64,000 nt of DNA, taken from assembly GCF_024172165.1 (NCBI RefSeq), contig NZ_JAMZEB010000002.1, forward strand, positions 6,965,501-7,029,500. The letters are read 5' to 3'. Below are positions 32,306-40,903 of this stretch, one piece after another; within the stretch, counting starts at the first letter, position 1, and the number at the start of each line of letters is the position of its first letter. The translations under genes and the position numbers were made by a program. This stretch comes from Nonomuraea thailandensis (lineage in GTDB: Bacteria > Actinomycetota > Actinomycetes > Streptosporangiales > Streptosporangiaceae). The notes below the pieces were generated by a model. The model had not been told where the DNA came from and made no database searches. It saw only the letters and a list, made by a program, of their open reading frames with translations.

Positions 32306-33529
32306 TCAGCGCAGGCCGATGGCGCTCTCCCAGAACCAGTTCCACCGGATCTCGTCGCGGAAGCGGTTCGCCCCCGCCTCGTACAGCACGCCGATCGCGC
32401 CGTTGCCGAGCAGCGCCAGGTCGGAGTACCCGGCGTGGTCGTCGTCGATCCGCACCCCGGCGTTGTTCGTGGTGCCGTCGTGGTCGCGCCAGGTCGCGCC
32501 CTCGTCGAAGGAGGAGCGCACGTTCATGCCCACCGCGTTGTTGTCCGTCTTGGGGGTGGCGGGCGCCGACAGCAGGATGCGCGTGTACGGGCCGCCGTCC
32601 CAGCGCTGGCGGAGCAGGGCGGGGTGGGTGGGCGGGGCGATGATGGCGCCGTCGGCGCGGAAGGCGCCGTCGAAGGTCAGCCCGCCGTCCCTGCTGACGC
32701 CGCGGGCCAGGCCGCGCACGGAGGTCTGGTCGTCGGGGACGGCGCCGTTGCGGGCGATCACGAGGATGCTGCCGTCGGTCCGCTCGACCAGCGTCTGCTC
32801 GCCCAGCTTGAGCACCGACTTGTCGTACGTGGCGGTCGCGCCGGTCCGCCACGAGCCGCCGTGGTCGTCGCTGTAGACCAGCCGTACGCTCTGCCGGCTC
32901 CCCACGGCGAAGTAGACGGGCACGACGAGCCGGCCGGCGTGGTCGCCGCGCGTGAGCTGGATCCCGTGCCCGGGGCCCGTGGCGAACCAGTCGCCCGCCC
33001 CCGCCGGCGCCTTGATCTCGCCTGACAGGTCGTCGGGCGCCGACCAGGTGCGCCCGTCGTCGGTGCTGACCTGGACCTTCGGGGTGCGGGGCGTGGTCTG
33101 GGTCGCGGTGGGCTCGGAGGTCGTGAACAGGAACACCGGCCCGGCCGAGTCAGCCACCACGGTCGCGTTCCCCTGGAGGGCCGCCCCCGCGGTGCTCGCC
33201 AGGACGGTCCTGCTCGCCTCCCAGGTGACGCCGTTGTCGGTGGAGCGGCGCATGACGACGTCGAACGCGCCGTGGTCGGCGCAGTTGTTCCGGTTGCGCC
33301 GCTCCGCGAAGGCGAGCAGCACGTTCCTCGCGGACCTCACGACGGCCGGGAGCCGGTAGCAGGTGGTGACCGTCGTCCCGGTGGCAGAGTCGGTGCTGGT
33401 GAACTGTCTCCACAGGGTCTGCTTGTGCCAGGTGCGGGTGGGCGGCTGGGCGGCGGCGGCGGGCGAGGCGGTGATCGCCACGGCCACGACGGCGCCGATC
33501 GCGGCGCCCAGCGTGCGTAATCTCAGCAT
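32306..33529 (-). CDS. Secreted sialidase-like glycosidase (exo-alpha-sialidase)
   Basis: 407 residues. A Sec signal peptide (MLRLRTLGAAIGAVVAVAITASPAAAA) is followed by a six-bladed sialidase propeller. Asp-box motifs SxDxGxTW appear as RSTDNGVTW, VSTDDGRTW, YSDDHGGSW and SFDEGATW. A YRLPAVV segment matches the RIP-like N-terminal motif, and NCADHGAFDVVMRR and GYSDLALLGNGAIGVLYE are family-like. It would release terminal sialic acid or related sugars outside the cell. I use the ATG at 33529 because GGAGG lies 5 bp before it; the ATG at 33541 overlaps that site. It is convergent with the ATP-grasp gene. Confidence 0.88.
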   Translation of the reverse strand: MLRLRTLGAAIGAVVAVAITASPAAAAQPPTRTWHKQTLWRQFTSTDSATGTTVTTCYRLPAVVRSARNVLLAFAERRNRNNCADHGAFDVVMRRSTDNGVTWEASRTVLASTAGAALQGNATVVADSAGPVFLFTTSEPTATQTTPRTPKVQVSTDDGRTWSAPDDLSGEIKAPAGAGDWFATGPGHGIQLTRGDHAGRLVVPVYFAVGSRQSVRLVYSDDHGGSWRTGATATYDKSVLKLGEQTLVERTDGSILVIARNGAVPDDQTSVRGLARGVSRDGGLTFDGAFRADGAIIAPPTHPALLRQRWDGGPYTRILLSAPATPKTDNNAVGMNVRSSFDEGATWRDHDGTTNNAGVRIDDDHAGYSDLALLGNGAIGVLYEAGANRFRDEIRWNWFWESAIGLR

Positions 33530-33587
33530 GATCGCCTCCATCTCGCAGTGATGATCCCCACGCGGGCGCCGCGGCCAACCTCGTGGA

Positions 33588-34271
33588 TCAGTAACCCACG
33601 GTGAACCGCCGCTGAACGTGGCGGGGCAGCTCGGCCTCGTCGACGACGGCGACGGCCAGGTCCTCGGCGGAGATGTCGCTGGTGCCGTCCTCGCGGACCA
33701 GCAGCCGGTCGCCGCCCACCCGGAACCTGCCGGTACGCGGGCCGGGGCCGACGCGGGCCGCCGAGGGGCTGAGGTAGGTCCAGTTGCGGTCGGACAGGCG
33801 GTAGAGCGCCAGCGCCTCGCGGTGGGCGAGCACGACCTTGACGTACTCCTCCGGGACGCCGAGGAGCTGCGGCAGCCCTTCGGCGAAGCCCTCGGTGTCC
33901 ACCACCTGGAGCCCGGGGCGCACTTCGAGGCTTCCCGCCCCGCCGACGACGATCAGCCGGGCGGCGGGGTGCGGCTCCAGCGCCTGGAGCAGCGACCGGG
34001 CGATGGCGGGCAGCACGTGGGCGTTGGCGATCGTCTCCGGGACGCCGCGGCCGGCGTTGAGGGCGTTCACGATGACGTCCAGGCCCGCGATGGCGGCCGT
34101 CACGCCCGGCACGTCCAGGACGTCGGCGACGCGCCACCCGACCTCTCCCGCGTCGGCGGGGAAACGGGAGGCGTCCCTGGTGAACGCGGTGACGTGCTGC
34201 CCTCGCCGCACCGCCTCCGCGACGATCCGCGACCCGATGACCCCCGTGGCGCCGAACACTCCGATGCGCAT
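33588..34271 (-). CDS. NAD(P)-binding atypical short-chain dehydrogenase
   Basis: 227 residues with a Rossmann start MRIGVFGATGVIGSRIVAEAVRRGQHVTAFTRDASRF (GxxGxxG) and an NmrA/NAD(P)H-binding layout: TAAIAGLDVIVNALNAG, LIVVGGAGSLEV. It lacks a clear YxxxK, and may act as a redox sensor or oxidoreductase on a quinone. It is divergent from the TetR gene, and the 90-bp intergenic region holds the 18-bp triplicated operator, so the pair is a typical regulator/target unit. ATG at 34271 follows AAAGGAGCTGGAT. Confidence 0.9.
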   Translation of the reverse strand: MRIGVFGATGVIGSRIVAEAVRRGQHVTAFTRDASRFPADAGEVGWRVADVLDVPGVTAAIAGLDVIVNALNAGRGVPETIANAHVLPAIARSLLQALEPHPAARLIVVGGAGSLEVRPGLQVVDTEGFAEGLPQLLGVPEEYVKVVLAHREALALYRLSDRNWTYLSPSAARVGPGPRTGRFRVGGDRLLVREDGTSDISAEDLAVAVVDEAELPRHVQRRFTVGY

Positions 34272-34291
34272 ATCCAGCTCCTTTGATAAAC

Positions 34292-34354
34292 GGCGTTCAT
34301 TTACTGAACACCGTGTAGTTACTGAACACAGCTTAGACACTGAACGCGGTAGGG
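34292..34354. promoter_or_regulatory. Triplicated 18-bp operator between TetR and oxidoreductase
   Basis: Three adjacent 18-bp direct repeats: TTACTGAACACCGTGTAG (34301-34318), TTACTGAACACAGCTTAG (34319-34336) and ACACTGAACGCGGTAGGG (34337-34354), sharing ACTGAAC. The first also forms an inverted repeat GGCGTTCA-N5-TGAACACC (34292-34312). The array ends 7 bp before the TetR GTG and so covers both promoters. Confidence 0.75.
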
Positions 34355-34361
34355 TGTCAAC

Positions 34362-35069
34362 GTGATCGAGGGGAGCAGGCGGGAACGGCTCCGGGCCCAG
34401 ACGGCCCGGGAGATCAAGGAGACCGCCATGGCGTTGCTGGCCGAGGGCGGGCCCGGCGCGGTCACGCTGCGGGCCATCGCGCGCCGGATGGGGATGACGG
34501 CCGGGGCTCTCTACGGCTACTACGCCACCCGTGACGACCTGCTCACCGCGCTCATCGACGACGTGTACACCGGGCTCATGGACGAGATCGACAAGGCGTG
34601 CGGCGCCCTGCCCGCCGAGGACGCCGCCGGGCGGCTGCTGGCGTGGGCGGAGACGTTCCGCGGCTGGGCCTCCGCCCATCCCGAGGGGTTCCGGCTGGTC
34701 TACGGCGAGCCGGTCCCGGACTACCGGCCGCCGCCCGGCGGGCCCGCCCCGGAGGCGGAGCGCCGCGCCTGCGCCGGGCTCGTCGCCCTCGTGGCCGCGG
34801 CCTGGCCGCACGCCGCCGGCCGGCGGCCCGAGGGCGGCTACGACTGGGCGGACTTCGGGCCCGGGCTCGCCGACGAGGTCCGCGCGTCGCATCCGGGGCT
34901 GCCGCCCGCCGCCGTCGCGCTGGCGCTGCGGGTGTGGGGGCGCATGCACGGGCTGGTCGCGCTGGAGGTGCACGGGCATCTGCGTACGCAGGCCCGGCAT
35001 CCGGAGAAGCTGTACCGGGAGGAGATCCGCGACCTCATCGACTCCCTGGGGCTGCCCGCCGCCCGTTGA
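34362..35069 (+). CDS. TetR-family regulator
   Basis: 235 residues. The HTH (QTAREIKETAMALLAEGGPGAVTLRAIARRMGMTAGALYGYYATRDDLLTALIDDVY) is a typical TetR DNA-binding domain. The C-terminal half (TetR_C_33-like WAETFRGWASAHPEGFRLVYGEPVPDYRPP...) is a ligand pocket found in actinomycetes. GTG at 34362 lies 7 bp after the last operator repeat, so the transcript may be leaderless and self-repressed. It likely controls the divergent oxidoreductase. It converges on egtE, with 9 bp between stops. Confidence 0.9.
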   Translation: MIEGSRRERLRAQTAREIKETAMALLAEGGPGAVTLRAIARRMGMTAGALYGYYATRDDLLTALIDDVYTGLMDEIDKACGALPAEDAAGRLLAWAETFRGWASAHPEGFRLVYGEPVPDYRPPPGGPAPEAERRACAGLVALVAAAWPHAAGRRPEGGYDWADFGPGLADEVRASHPGLPPAAVALALRVWGRMHGLVALEVHGHLRTQARHPEKLYREEIRDLIDSLGLPAAR

Positions 35070-35078
35070 GCCGGGCGG

Positions 35079-36530
35079 TCAGGTGACGGCGAGGACACGG
35101 GCCAGGGCCCGGAGCGCGTCCGGGGCGGTGCCGGGTGGCGGTGAGACGCGCAGGACGGGCTCGCGCAGGTGCAGCGGGGCGCGGGCCGTGGGCACGACGC
35201 CGACCAGCAGGGACGCCTCGGCGGCGCGGGCGGCGGCGCGCTCGGCCGTGTCGCCGGGCGGTGGGGTGAGCGTGACCAGGGCCGAGGGCTCGTCTAGCGG
35301 TTCCGCCACCCGCCAGCCGCCCGCCCCGTCCAGCAGGGCGCGGGCCGTGCGGCCCAGGTCGGCCAGGTGGGCGTGGACGGCGGCCGGGCCGAGCGCGTGC
35401 AGCTCCTGGACCGCGACGCCCAGGCCCGCCCTGGCGGCGATGGGGCCCTCCGAGCTCTCGTAACGTGCCGCCCCCTCCACCGGCACCGCGTCGTCCCGCA
35501 CCCGACCACCGCCCTGCGGCCACGGCCCGCCCGGCGCCCGCCCGTCCGTCGTGGGCCCGCCGCCCTCCGGCCAGGGCCCGCCCGGCGCCCGCCCGGCACT
35601 CGTGGGCCCGCCGTCCTCCCACGGCTCGGCCCACACGTCGCCGGGCTCCGGCGGGTGGGCGTTCCAGAGGTGGCCGCTGAGGGTGGGGGCCGGGGCGTCC
35701 ATGGCGGGGGTCGGGTCCGGCACGATCAGGAAGCCGGCGCCGCGTGGGCCCGCCAGCCACTTGCGGGAGGTGCCCACGTAGGCGGTGGCCCCCGTTCCCC
35801 GTGTCTCGACGTGGCCCAGCGACTGGCAGACGTCCAGCACGAACGGCACCCCCGCCGCCCGGCACAGGGCGCCGAGCTGCGCCGCCGGTTGGATGACGCC
35901 GTGGTGGGAGCCGACGTGCGAGACGATCACGAGGTCCAGCCCCGACGCCAGCCGGGCCCGTACGCCGTCGGGGTCGATGCGGGCGTCGCCGTCCACCGGC
36001 AGTTCGACGAGCCGCCAGCCGCGCCGGGCGGCCAGGCGGCGCAGCAGCATCAGCGTGCTGCCGTACTCGGTGCGCGCGCAGCCGACGCGAGTGCCCGGGC
36101 CGAGCCGCCATCCCCCCAGCAGCGCCGCCATCGCCGCCGTCCCGCTCTCCAGGAACGCCACCTGCCCCGCGCCCGCCGCCTCGCGCGGAGGGCCGCCGTC
36201 CGGTGCGGGGCCGACGAGGGCGGCCAGGGCCGTGCGGGCGGCGGTGAGGTCGGGGACGGCGCCGTAGCCGCCACGTTCGCGTTCCAGCCGCAGGTGCGCC
36301 GTCATCGCGCCGAGCACCCGATCGCTGGGCACGTTGCACCCGGCCGCGTCGAGATGCCCGGGCGGCACCACACCCCGCGCCGCCCGCCACCTCCCGGCCA
36401 CGGCCTCGGACGCGGCCCCGCACCCGACCTCGGGCACGGGACCGGCACCGGACGCGGGGCCAGGCGCGGGGCCAGGCGCGGGGGCGGGACCGGCACCGGA
36501 CGCGGGGCCGGGGGGCGCGCCGGGGATCAC
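35079..36530 (-). CDS. egtE: Ergothioneine C-S lyase EgtE (PLP enzyme)
   Basis: 483-residue PLP-dependent protein that cleaves hercynylcysteine sulfoxide to ergothioneine. The cofactor lysine is in YVGTSRKWLAGPRGAGFL and the PLP aspartate in PFVLDVCQSLGH. The GTG at 36530 overlaps the egtD stop (GTGA). Unusual features are an Ala/Pro/Gly-rich N-terminal extension of about 35 residues and a proline/glycine insertion with a duplicated 17-residue unit (GRAPGGPWPEG / GRAPGGPWPQG) near residues 306-340 that normal EgtE proteins lack. It is the last gene of the egt operon. Confidence 0.9.
   Translation of the reverse strand: MIPGAPPGPASGAGPAPAPGPAPGPASGAGPVPEVGCGAASEAVAGRWRAARGVVPPGHLDAAGCNVPSDRVLGAMTAHLRLERERGGYGAVPDLTAARTALAALVGPAPDGGPPREAAGAGQVAFLESGTAAMAALLGGWRLGPGTRVGCARTEYGSTLMLLRRLAARRGWRLVELPVDGDARIDPDGVRARLASGLDLVIVSHVGSHHGVIQPAAQLGALCRAAGVPFVLDVCQSLGHVETRGTGATAYVGTSRKWLAGPRGAGFLIVPDPTPAMDAPAPTLSGHLWNAHPPEPGDVWAEPWEDGGPTSAGRAPGGPWPEGGGPTTDGRAPGGPWPQGGGRVRDDAVPVEGAARYESSEGPIAARAGLGVAVQELHALGPAAVHAHLADLGRTARALLDGAGGWRVAEPLDEPSALVTLTPPPGDTAERAAARAAEASLLVGVVPTARAPLHLREPVLRVSPPPGTAPDALRALARVLAVT
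35511..35612 (-). repeat. Two 51-bp coding repeats in egtE
   Basis: Two adjacent 51-bp units (35511-35561, 35562-35612) encode the 17-residue Gly/Pro-rich insertion. They are nearly identical and probably arose by recent slippage. Confidence 0.85.
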
Positions 36531-37507
36531 GCCGCGGCCAGGACCAGGGCGAAGTCCTCCGACGGGTCGGTGTAGTGGCGGCGCACCTCGAAGCCCGCCG
36601 CCGCGAGCTCCGCCCGCAGCCCCTCCGGCCGGAACTTGGCGCTGATCTCGGTCCGCATCTCCTCCCCCGCCCCGAACGACACCGCCAGCCCGAGCCCGCC
36701 GACCCGTACCCGCATCTCCCGCGAGGCCCGCAGCCGCATCTCGATCCAGTCGTGCCGCTCGTCGTACAGGGCCACGTGCTCGAACGCCTCGGGCTCGAAG
36801 TCCGCGTCCAGCTCCCTGTTGATCACGCGCAGCACGTTCCTGTTGAACTCGGCCGTCACCCCCGCGGCGTCGTCGTAGGCGGCCACCAGCCGCCCCCTGT
36901 CCTTCACCAGGTCGGCCCCGAGCAGGAACGTGTCCCCGGCCCGCAGCGTGGCCCGCAGTTCCTTGAGGAACACCGCGCGGGCGCCCGGTTCGAGGTTGCC
37001 GATGGTGCCGCCGAGGAAGGCCACCATCCGCCGCCCGTTGCGCGGCAGCAGCGCCAGGTGGCGTTCGAAGTCGGCGCACACGGCCCGTACGGCCAGCCCG
37101 GGGTAGCGTCCGGCCAGCCGGTGCGCCGCCGACTCCAGGGTGACGGCGTCCACGTCCACGGGCGTGTAGCCGCGCAGCGTGCCGGCCTCCGCCAGCGCGT
37201 CCAGCAGCAGCACGGTCTTCTCGCTGGTGCCCGAGCCCAGCTCGACCAGCGTGTCCGCACCGGAGACGGCGGCCACGTCGGCGGCCCGCGACCGCAGGAT
37301 GGTCAGCTCGCGCCGGGTCGGGTAGTACTCGGGCAACCGGGTGATACGGGAGAACAACTCGCTGCCGGCGGCGTCGTAGAACCACTTGGGCGGCAGCCAC
37401 TTGGGGCTGGACGTCAGGCCGGCGGTGACGTCGTGTTCGAGGGCCTGGCGCAGGTAGTCGCGGTCAAGATGGCTGATGACGCGCACGGTGGACTGGGTGA
37501 CGGGCAC
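36527..37507 (-). CDS. egtD: Histidine N-alpha-methyltransferase EgtD
   Basis: 326-residue SAM-dependent enzyme that trimethylates L-histidine to hercynine, the first step of ergothioneine synthesis. Motifs are KWLPPKWFYDAAGSELFSRITRLPEYYPTRRE at the N-terminus, VELGSGTSEKTVLLLDAL for SAM binding, and AFLGGTIGNLEPG and LLGADLVKD. Length matches mycobacterial EgtD (~321). The start at 37507 (GTG, four bases after AGGAGG) is preferred; a GTG at 37531 overlaps the egtC stop as GTGA and is the alternative. The next gene egtE overlaps its stop. Confidence 0.95.
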   Translation of the reverse strand: MPVTQSTVRVISHLDRDYLRQALEHDVTAGLTSSPKWLPPKWFYDAAGSELFSRITRLPEYYPTRRELTILRSRAADVAAVSGADTLVELGSGTSEKTVLLLDALAEAGTLRGYTPVDVDAVTLESAAHRLAGRYPGLAVRAVCADFERHLALLPRNGRRMVAFLGGTIGNLEPGARAVFLKELRATLRAGDTFLLGADLVKDRGRLVAAYDDAAGVTAEFNRNVLRVINRELDADFEPEAFEHVALYDERHDWIEMRLRASREMRVRVGGLGLAVSFGAGEEMRTEISAKFRPEGLRAELAAAGFEVRRHYTDPSEDFALVLAAA

Positions 37508-37527
37508 GAGGCCTCCTGGAGACGGGT

Positions 37528-38235
37528 TCACAGCGGCTGGACGGTCACGTCGTCGCGGGTGACGGTCAGCAGGCTCCGCTCGGGCACGGCCTGCCAGCCG
37601 GGCAGGTCGTCGAGCGGTTCGCTGGCCACCAGCACGCCGTCGTGGGATCGGTGGTGGAACAGGGTGTCGCCCCAGACGGTCGCGACGATGGTCGTGCCGT
37701 CGGTGGCGAGCAGGTTCAGCCGGGCGACGGGATCCTTCTCCCCGGCCTGGACGACGACCTCGGACAGCGCCTCGCCCAGGCCGGCGCCGGCGCGCCCGCG
37801 CTGGAACACGGCGCCGGCGACCCAGGCGGCGTCGCAGGTGCTCTCGGCTCCGTCGCACAGGCCCTTGACCGCGTCGCGGGCCACGCGGCCGTTGTGGCTG
37901 AGCAGCCAGGTCCGGTCGGTGAACGGCGCGGTGGCGCTCTCCTCGACCGGCATGCCCACGGTGGCCGAGCGCACGGCGGCAAGCAGGCACGTCGAGCGGG
38001 CCACCGAGGACAGGTCCGGCAGGTTCGCGTCGGTCCAGATGGGCACGGAACGTCGGTAACGCACCGGCTCGGGGCGGCCGGGGGCGTACCAGCCCATGCC
38101 GTACCCGTCGGCGTTGATCAGCCCGGCCCGCTGGCGGCGGGGCGCGTACGACTGCTTGAGCAGCCCGTACTCGGGCTCGTCGATGAGCGAGGTGAGCGGG
38201 CGCTCGGCGCCCAGCCAGGCGGCGTGCCTGCACAT
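37528..38235 (-). CDS. egtC: Gamma-glutamyl hercynylcysteine sulfoxide amidohydrolase EgtC
   Basis: 235-residue class II glutamine-amidotransferase fold enzyme that removes the glutamate from gamma-glutamyl hercynylcysteine sulfoxide. The nucleophile is Cys2 exposed by removal of Met (MCRHAAWLGAERPL), with NADGYGMGWY and the WLLSHNGRV Asn/His motif. It begins on the base after the egtB stop (TAGATG) and is followed closely by egtD. The position inside the egt operon supports the assignment. Confidence 0.95.
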   Translation of the reverse strand: MCRHAAWLGAERPLTSLIDEPEYGLLKQSYAPRRQRAGLINADGYGMGWYAPGRPEPVRYRRSVPIWTDANLPDLSSVARSTCLLAAVRSATVGMPVEESATAPFTDRTWLLSHNGRVARDAVKGLCDGAESTCDAAWVAGAVFQRGRAGAGLGEALSEVVVQAGEKDPVARLNLLATDGTTIVATVWGDTLFHHRSHDGVLVASEPLDDLPGWQAVPERSLLTVTRDDVTVQPL

Positions 38236-39528
38236 CTACACCAGCTCCGACCGGGCGCAGCGGAAGCCGGTGAAGATCTGCCTGCGGATCGGGTAGTCCC
38301 AGTTCCTGAACGTGGTGCGCACCGCCGCCGGGTCGGCCGCCCAGGAGCCGCCGCGCAGCACGCGGTACTCCTCGCCGAAGAACACCTCGCTGTACTCCTT
38401 GTACGGGAAGCTGCGGAACCCCGGATACCCGTGGAACCACGAGCCGGTCCACTCCCACACGTCCCCCACCATCTGCTCGGCCCCGTAGGCGCTGGCCCCC
38501 GCCGGGTACGCGCCGAGCGGGGCGGGGTGGGAGGAGCGGTGGCCGAGGTTGGCCAGGGAGGGGCCGGGGTCGGCCTCGCCCCACGGGTAGCGCCTGGACC
38601 GGCGCGCCCGCGGGTCCCAGCCGCAGGCCTTCTCCCACTCGGCCTCGGTGGGCAGCCGCTTGCCCGCCCAGCGCGCGTAGGCGTCGGCCTCGTACCAGCT
38701 CACGTGCTGGACGGGCTCGTCCATCGGGACGGGCTCGACGCGGCCGAAGCGGGTGCGGTGCCAGGCGCCGCCGTCCCTGGTCCAGAACAGCGGGGCGGTG
38801 ATGCCGCGGCGCTGGCGCCACTGCCAGCCCTCGGGGGTCCACCAGCGCGGGTCGTCGTAGCCGCCGTCCTCGATGAACGCCAGGTAGGCGCGGTTGCCGA
38901 CCGGGAGCCGGTCGATCCGGTAGCCGGGCAGGTCGACCCAGGTGGCCGGGCGCTCGTTGTCGTAGGCCCACGGCAGCGTGTCGGTGCCCATGAGGAACGG
39001 CCCGGCCGGGACGTGCACCTCCTCGGGGCCGCCGGCGCGGCCCGGCGGCAGGTCGCCGTCGCTGACCAGGCCCGGCTGGCCGGAGAGCTGCAGGGTGGCG
39101 AGCATGGTCTCGTCGTGCTGGTGCTCGTGCTGGATCACCAGGCCGAACACGAACCCGTCGCGGTGCAGCGGTGACGGGCTCTCCAGGTCGATCGCGTCGA
39201 GGACGTCGAGCACGCGGCCGCGTACGCCCTCGATGTAGCCGCGCGCCTCGGCGGGGGGCAGGAACGGCAGGCTGGGGCGGTCCTTGCGCGGGGTCTTGAA
39301 GGCGTCGTAGATGTCGTCGATCTCGGGGCGGAGCGGGGTGATGCCGGCGGCGGCGCGCAGCACCCAGAGCTCCTCGTAGTTGCCCACATGGGCCAGGTCC
39401 CAGACGAGGGGGGACATGAGGGGCGAGTGCTGGCGCACGAGGAGGTCGTCCTCGGCGGCCGTGTAGGCGAGCGAGCGGTCGCGCACCGCGATGAGCTCCT
39501 TGGCGATGCGTTCCTTGATGTCGTTCAT
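38236..39528 (-). CDS. egtB: Iron-dependent sulfoxide synthase EgtB
   Basis: 430 residues: a DinB-like N-terminal domain with the HxxxEHxH-type iron site (IQHEHQHDETMLATL) and a C-terminal formylglycine-generating-enzyme-like domain (VPAGPFLMGTDTLPWAYDNERPATWVDLPGYRIDRLPVGNRAYLAFI...YEADAYARWAGKRLPTEAEWEKA...RVLRGGSW). It couples hercynine with gamma-glutamylcysteine and O2 to the sulfoxide. The ATG at 39528 overlaps the egtA stop (ATGA), so they are coupled. The length is typical. Confidence 0.95.
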   Translation of the reverse strand: MNDIKERIAKELIAVRDRSLAYTAAEDDLLVRQHSPLMSPLVWDLAHVGNYEELWVLRAAAGITPLRPEIDDIYDAFKTPRKDRPSLPFLPPAEARGYIEGVRGRVLDVLDAIDLESPSPLHRDGFVFGLVIQHEHQHDETMLATLQLSGQPGLVSDGDLPPGRAGGPEEVHVPAGPFLMGTDTLPWAYDNERPATWVDLPGYRIDRLPVGNRAYLAFIEDGGYDDPRWWTPEGWQWRQRRGITAPLFWTRDGGAWHRTRFGRVEPVPMDEPVQHVSWYEADAYARWAGKRLPTEAEWEKACGWDPRARRSRRYPWGEADPGPSLANLGHRSSHPAPLGAYPAGASAYGAEQMVGDVWEWTGSWFHGYPGFRSFPYKEYSEVFFGEEYRVLRGGSWAADPAAVRTTFRNWDYPIRRQIFTGFRCARSELV

Positions 39529-40832
39529 GCGCGTCCTTCGTGTCCGTGGTCGTGCCTGAGCTCGTCGGGGTCATGCCTGAGCTGGTCGTGCCTGGGCTCG
39601 TCAGGGGCGTGGTGGTCCAGCCACGCCGGGGCCGGATGCGCCGCCGGGTCGATCAGATCGGCGGCCGGCGAGCGGCCGGTGCTCACGTGCCGGTCGGCGA
39701 ACGCGGCCACCGCGCCGGTCAGGGCGGCGTCGGCGCCGAGCCGCGGCAGTGCCTCCAGCGCGGCGCGGAAGCACGCCTCGGCGGCGTTCCTGAGCCTCGG
39801 GTCCGCCAGCCCGCACCGCGCGGCCCTGTCCCATTCCTCCTGGTGCGGAACTGCCCGGCGGGGCTCGACGGCGGCCATCGCGGCGTCGGCGGCGCGGTCG
39901 TCGGTGATGAGGGCGTGGGTCACGGCCACGCACACCGGCCAGGCGGCCGGGTGTTGCGCGTCCAGGTAGCGGATCTCCAGCCAGCCCCTGGGCCGGACCG
40001 GTGGGAAGAGGGTGGTGGCGTGGTAGGCGAGGTCGTCCAGCGTGGGCCGTCTGCCGCCGCCGCCCGCCAGCCAGTCGCGGAACGTCGAGCCGTCGCGCAC
40101 CGGGCGGTAGCGCTCGGCGGCCTCCCGCACCAGCATCAGCCGGGAGTCCAGCAGGTAGGCGGCCCAGTCGGCGACGGGGTCGCCCGTGACCGGGACCGGC
40201 CCGGTCCTGGTGGGGTCGAGGTTGTTCCAGACGTCCTGGCGCCCCGACATCCACCCGTACGGCCTGCCGCCGCTCAGCGGGGAGTTGGCGAAGGCGGCGA
40301 GCAGCACGGGCCCGAGCGCGTGCGCCCGCTCCCAGCGGACGGCCGGCCGGCGCCCGAAGTCCAGGTTGACCTGGATGGAGGCGGTGGAGCACATCATGAG
40401 GGGCCCGTACGGCGCCCCCAGGAACTCGGCCATCGCCTCGTAGCGGGGCAGCCCGAGCTGGCGGCACGGGGCACGCACCGGGTCGAGCCCGACCCCGCCC
40501 AGCGCCAGCCCGGCGGCGCGCAGCCCGTCACGCACGGCCGTCACGTCGGCGGTCAGGCGGGCGACCGTGCCGGGCAGCGGGCCGGCGGGCCCGGACAGCT
40601 CGACCTGGCCGCCCGGCTCGAACGTCACCCGGCTGCCGCCCGGCAGGTCCGCGGGCAGGGCCTCCCGCGTCCGCTCCATCGGGACGTGCGCGCCGGGGTC
40701 CGCGCGGTCGAAGACCAGGAACTCCAGCTCCACGCCCACCCGGTCGCCGGCGGGACGGAAGCACCGGCGCGCGTGGTCCGTCACCTCCGTGGCGTCGCGC
40801 AGCGGCGTGCTCTCGGCCGTTACCCCGATCAT
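39525..40832 (-). CDS. egtA: Glutamate-cysteine ligase EgtA
   Basis: 435-residue ATP-dependent ligase that makes gamma-glutamylcysteine for ergothioneine. The GCS2-like core shows RVGVELEFLVFD, EPGGQVELSGPAGPL, MMCSTASIQVNLDFG and NSPLSGGRPYGWMSGRQDVWNNLD. It is the first gene of the operon; its ATG follows GGGGAG. The C-terminus ends in an unusual His/Asp-rich repeat tail (DEPRHDQLRHDPDELRHDHG) that could bind metal. The divergent zinc-finger gene starts 72 bp away, so the egt promoter lies in this gap. Confidence 0.94.
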   Translation of the reverse strand: MIGVTAESTPLRDATEVTDHARRCFRPAGDRVGVELEFLVFDRADPGAHVPMERTREALPADLPGGSRVTFEPGGQVELSGPAGPLPGTVARLTADVTAVRDGLRAAGLALGGVGLDPVRAPCRQLGLPRYEAMAEFLGAPYGPLMMCSTASIQVNLDFGRRPAVRWERAHALGPVLLAAFANSPLSGGRPYGWMSGRQDVWNNLDPTRTGPVPVTGDPVADWAAYLLDSRLMLVREAAERYRPVRDGSTFRDWLAGGGGRRPTLDDLAYHATTLFPPVRPRGWLEIRYLDAQHPAAWPVCVAVTHALITDDRAADAAMAAVEPRRAVPHQEEWDRAARCGLADPRLRNAAEACFRAALEALPRLGADAALTGAVAAFADRHVSTGRSPAADLIDPAAHPAPAWLDHHAPDEPRHDQLRHDPDELRHDHGHEGRA

Positions 40833-40903
40833 CGTCTCCCCTTCGCCGCCCTCGTGCGGGTGCGCACGGGACTACAGACCCGGGAGGCGCGCGATCGTTA
40901 CAC

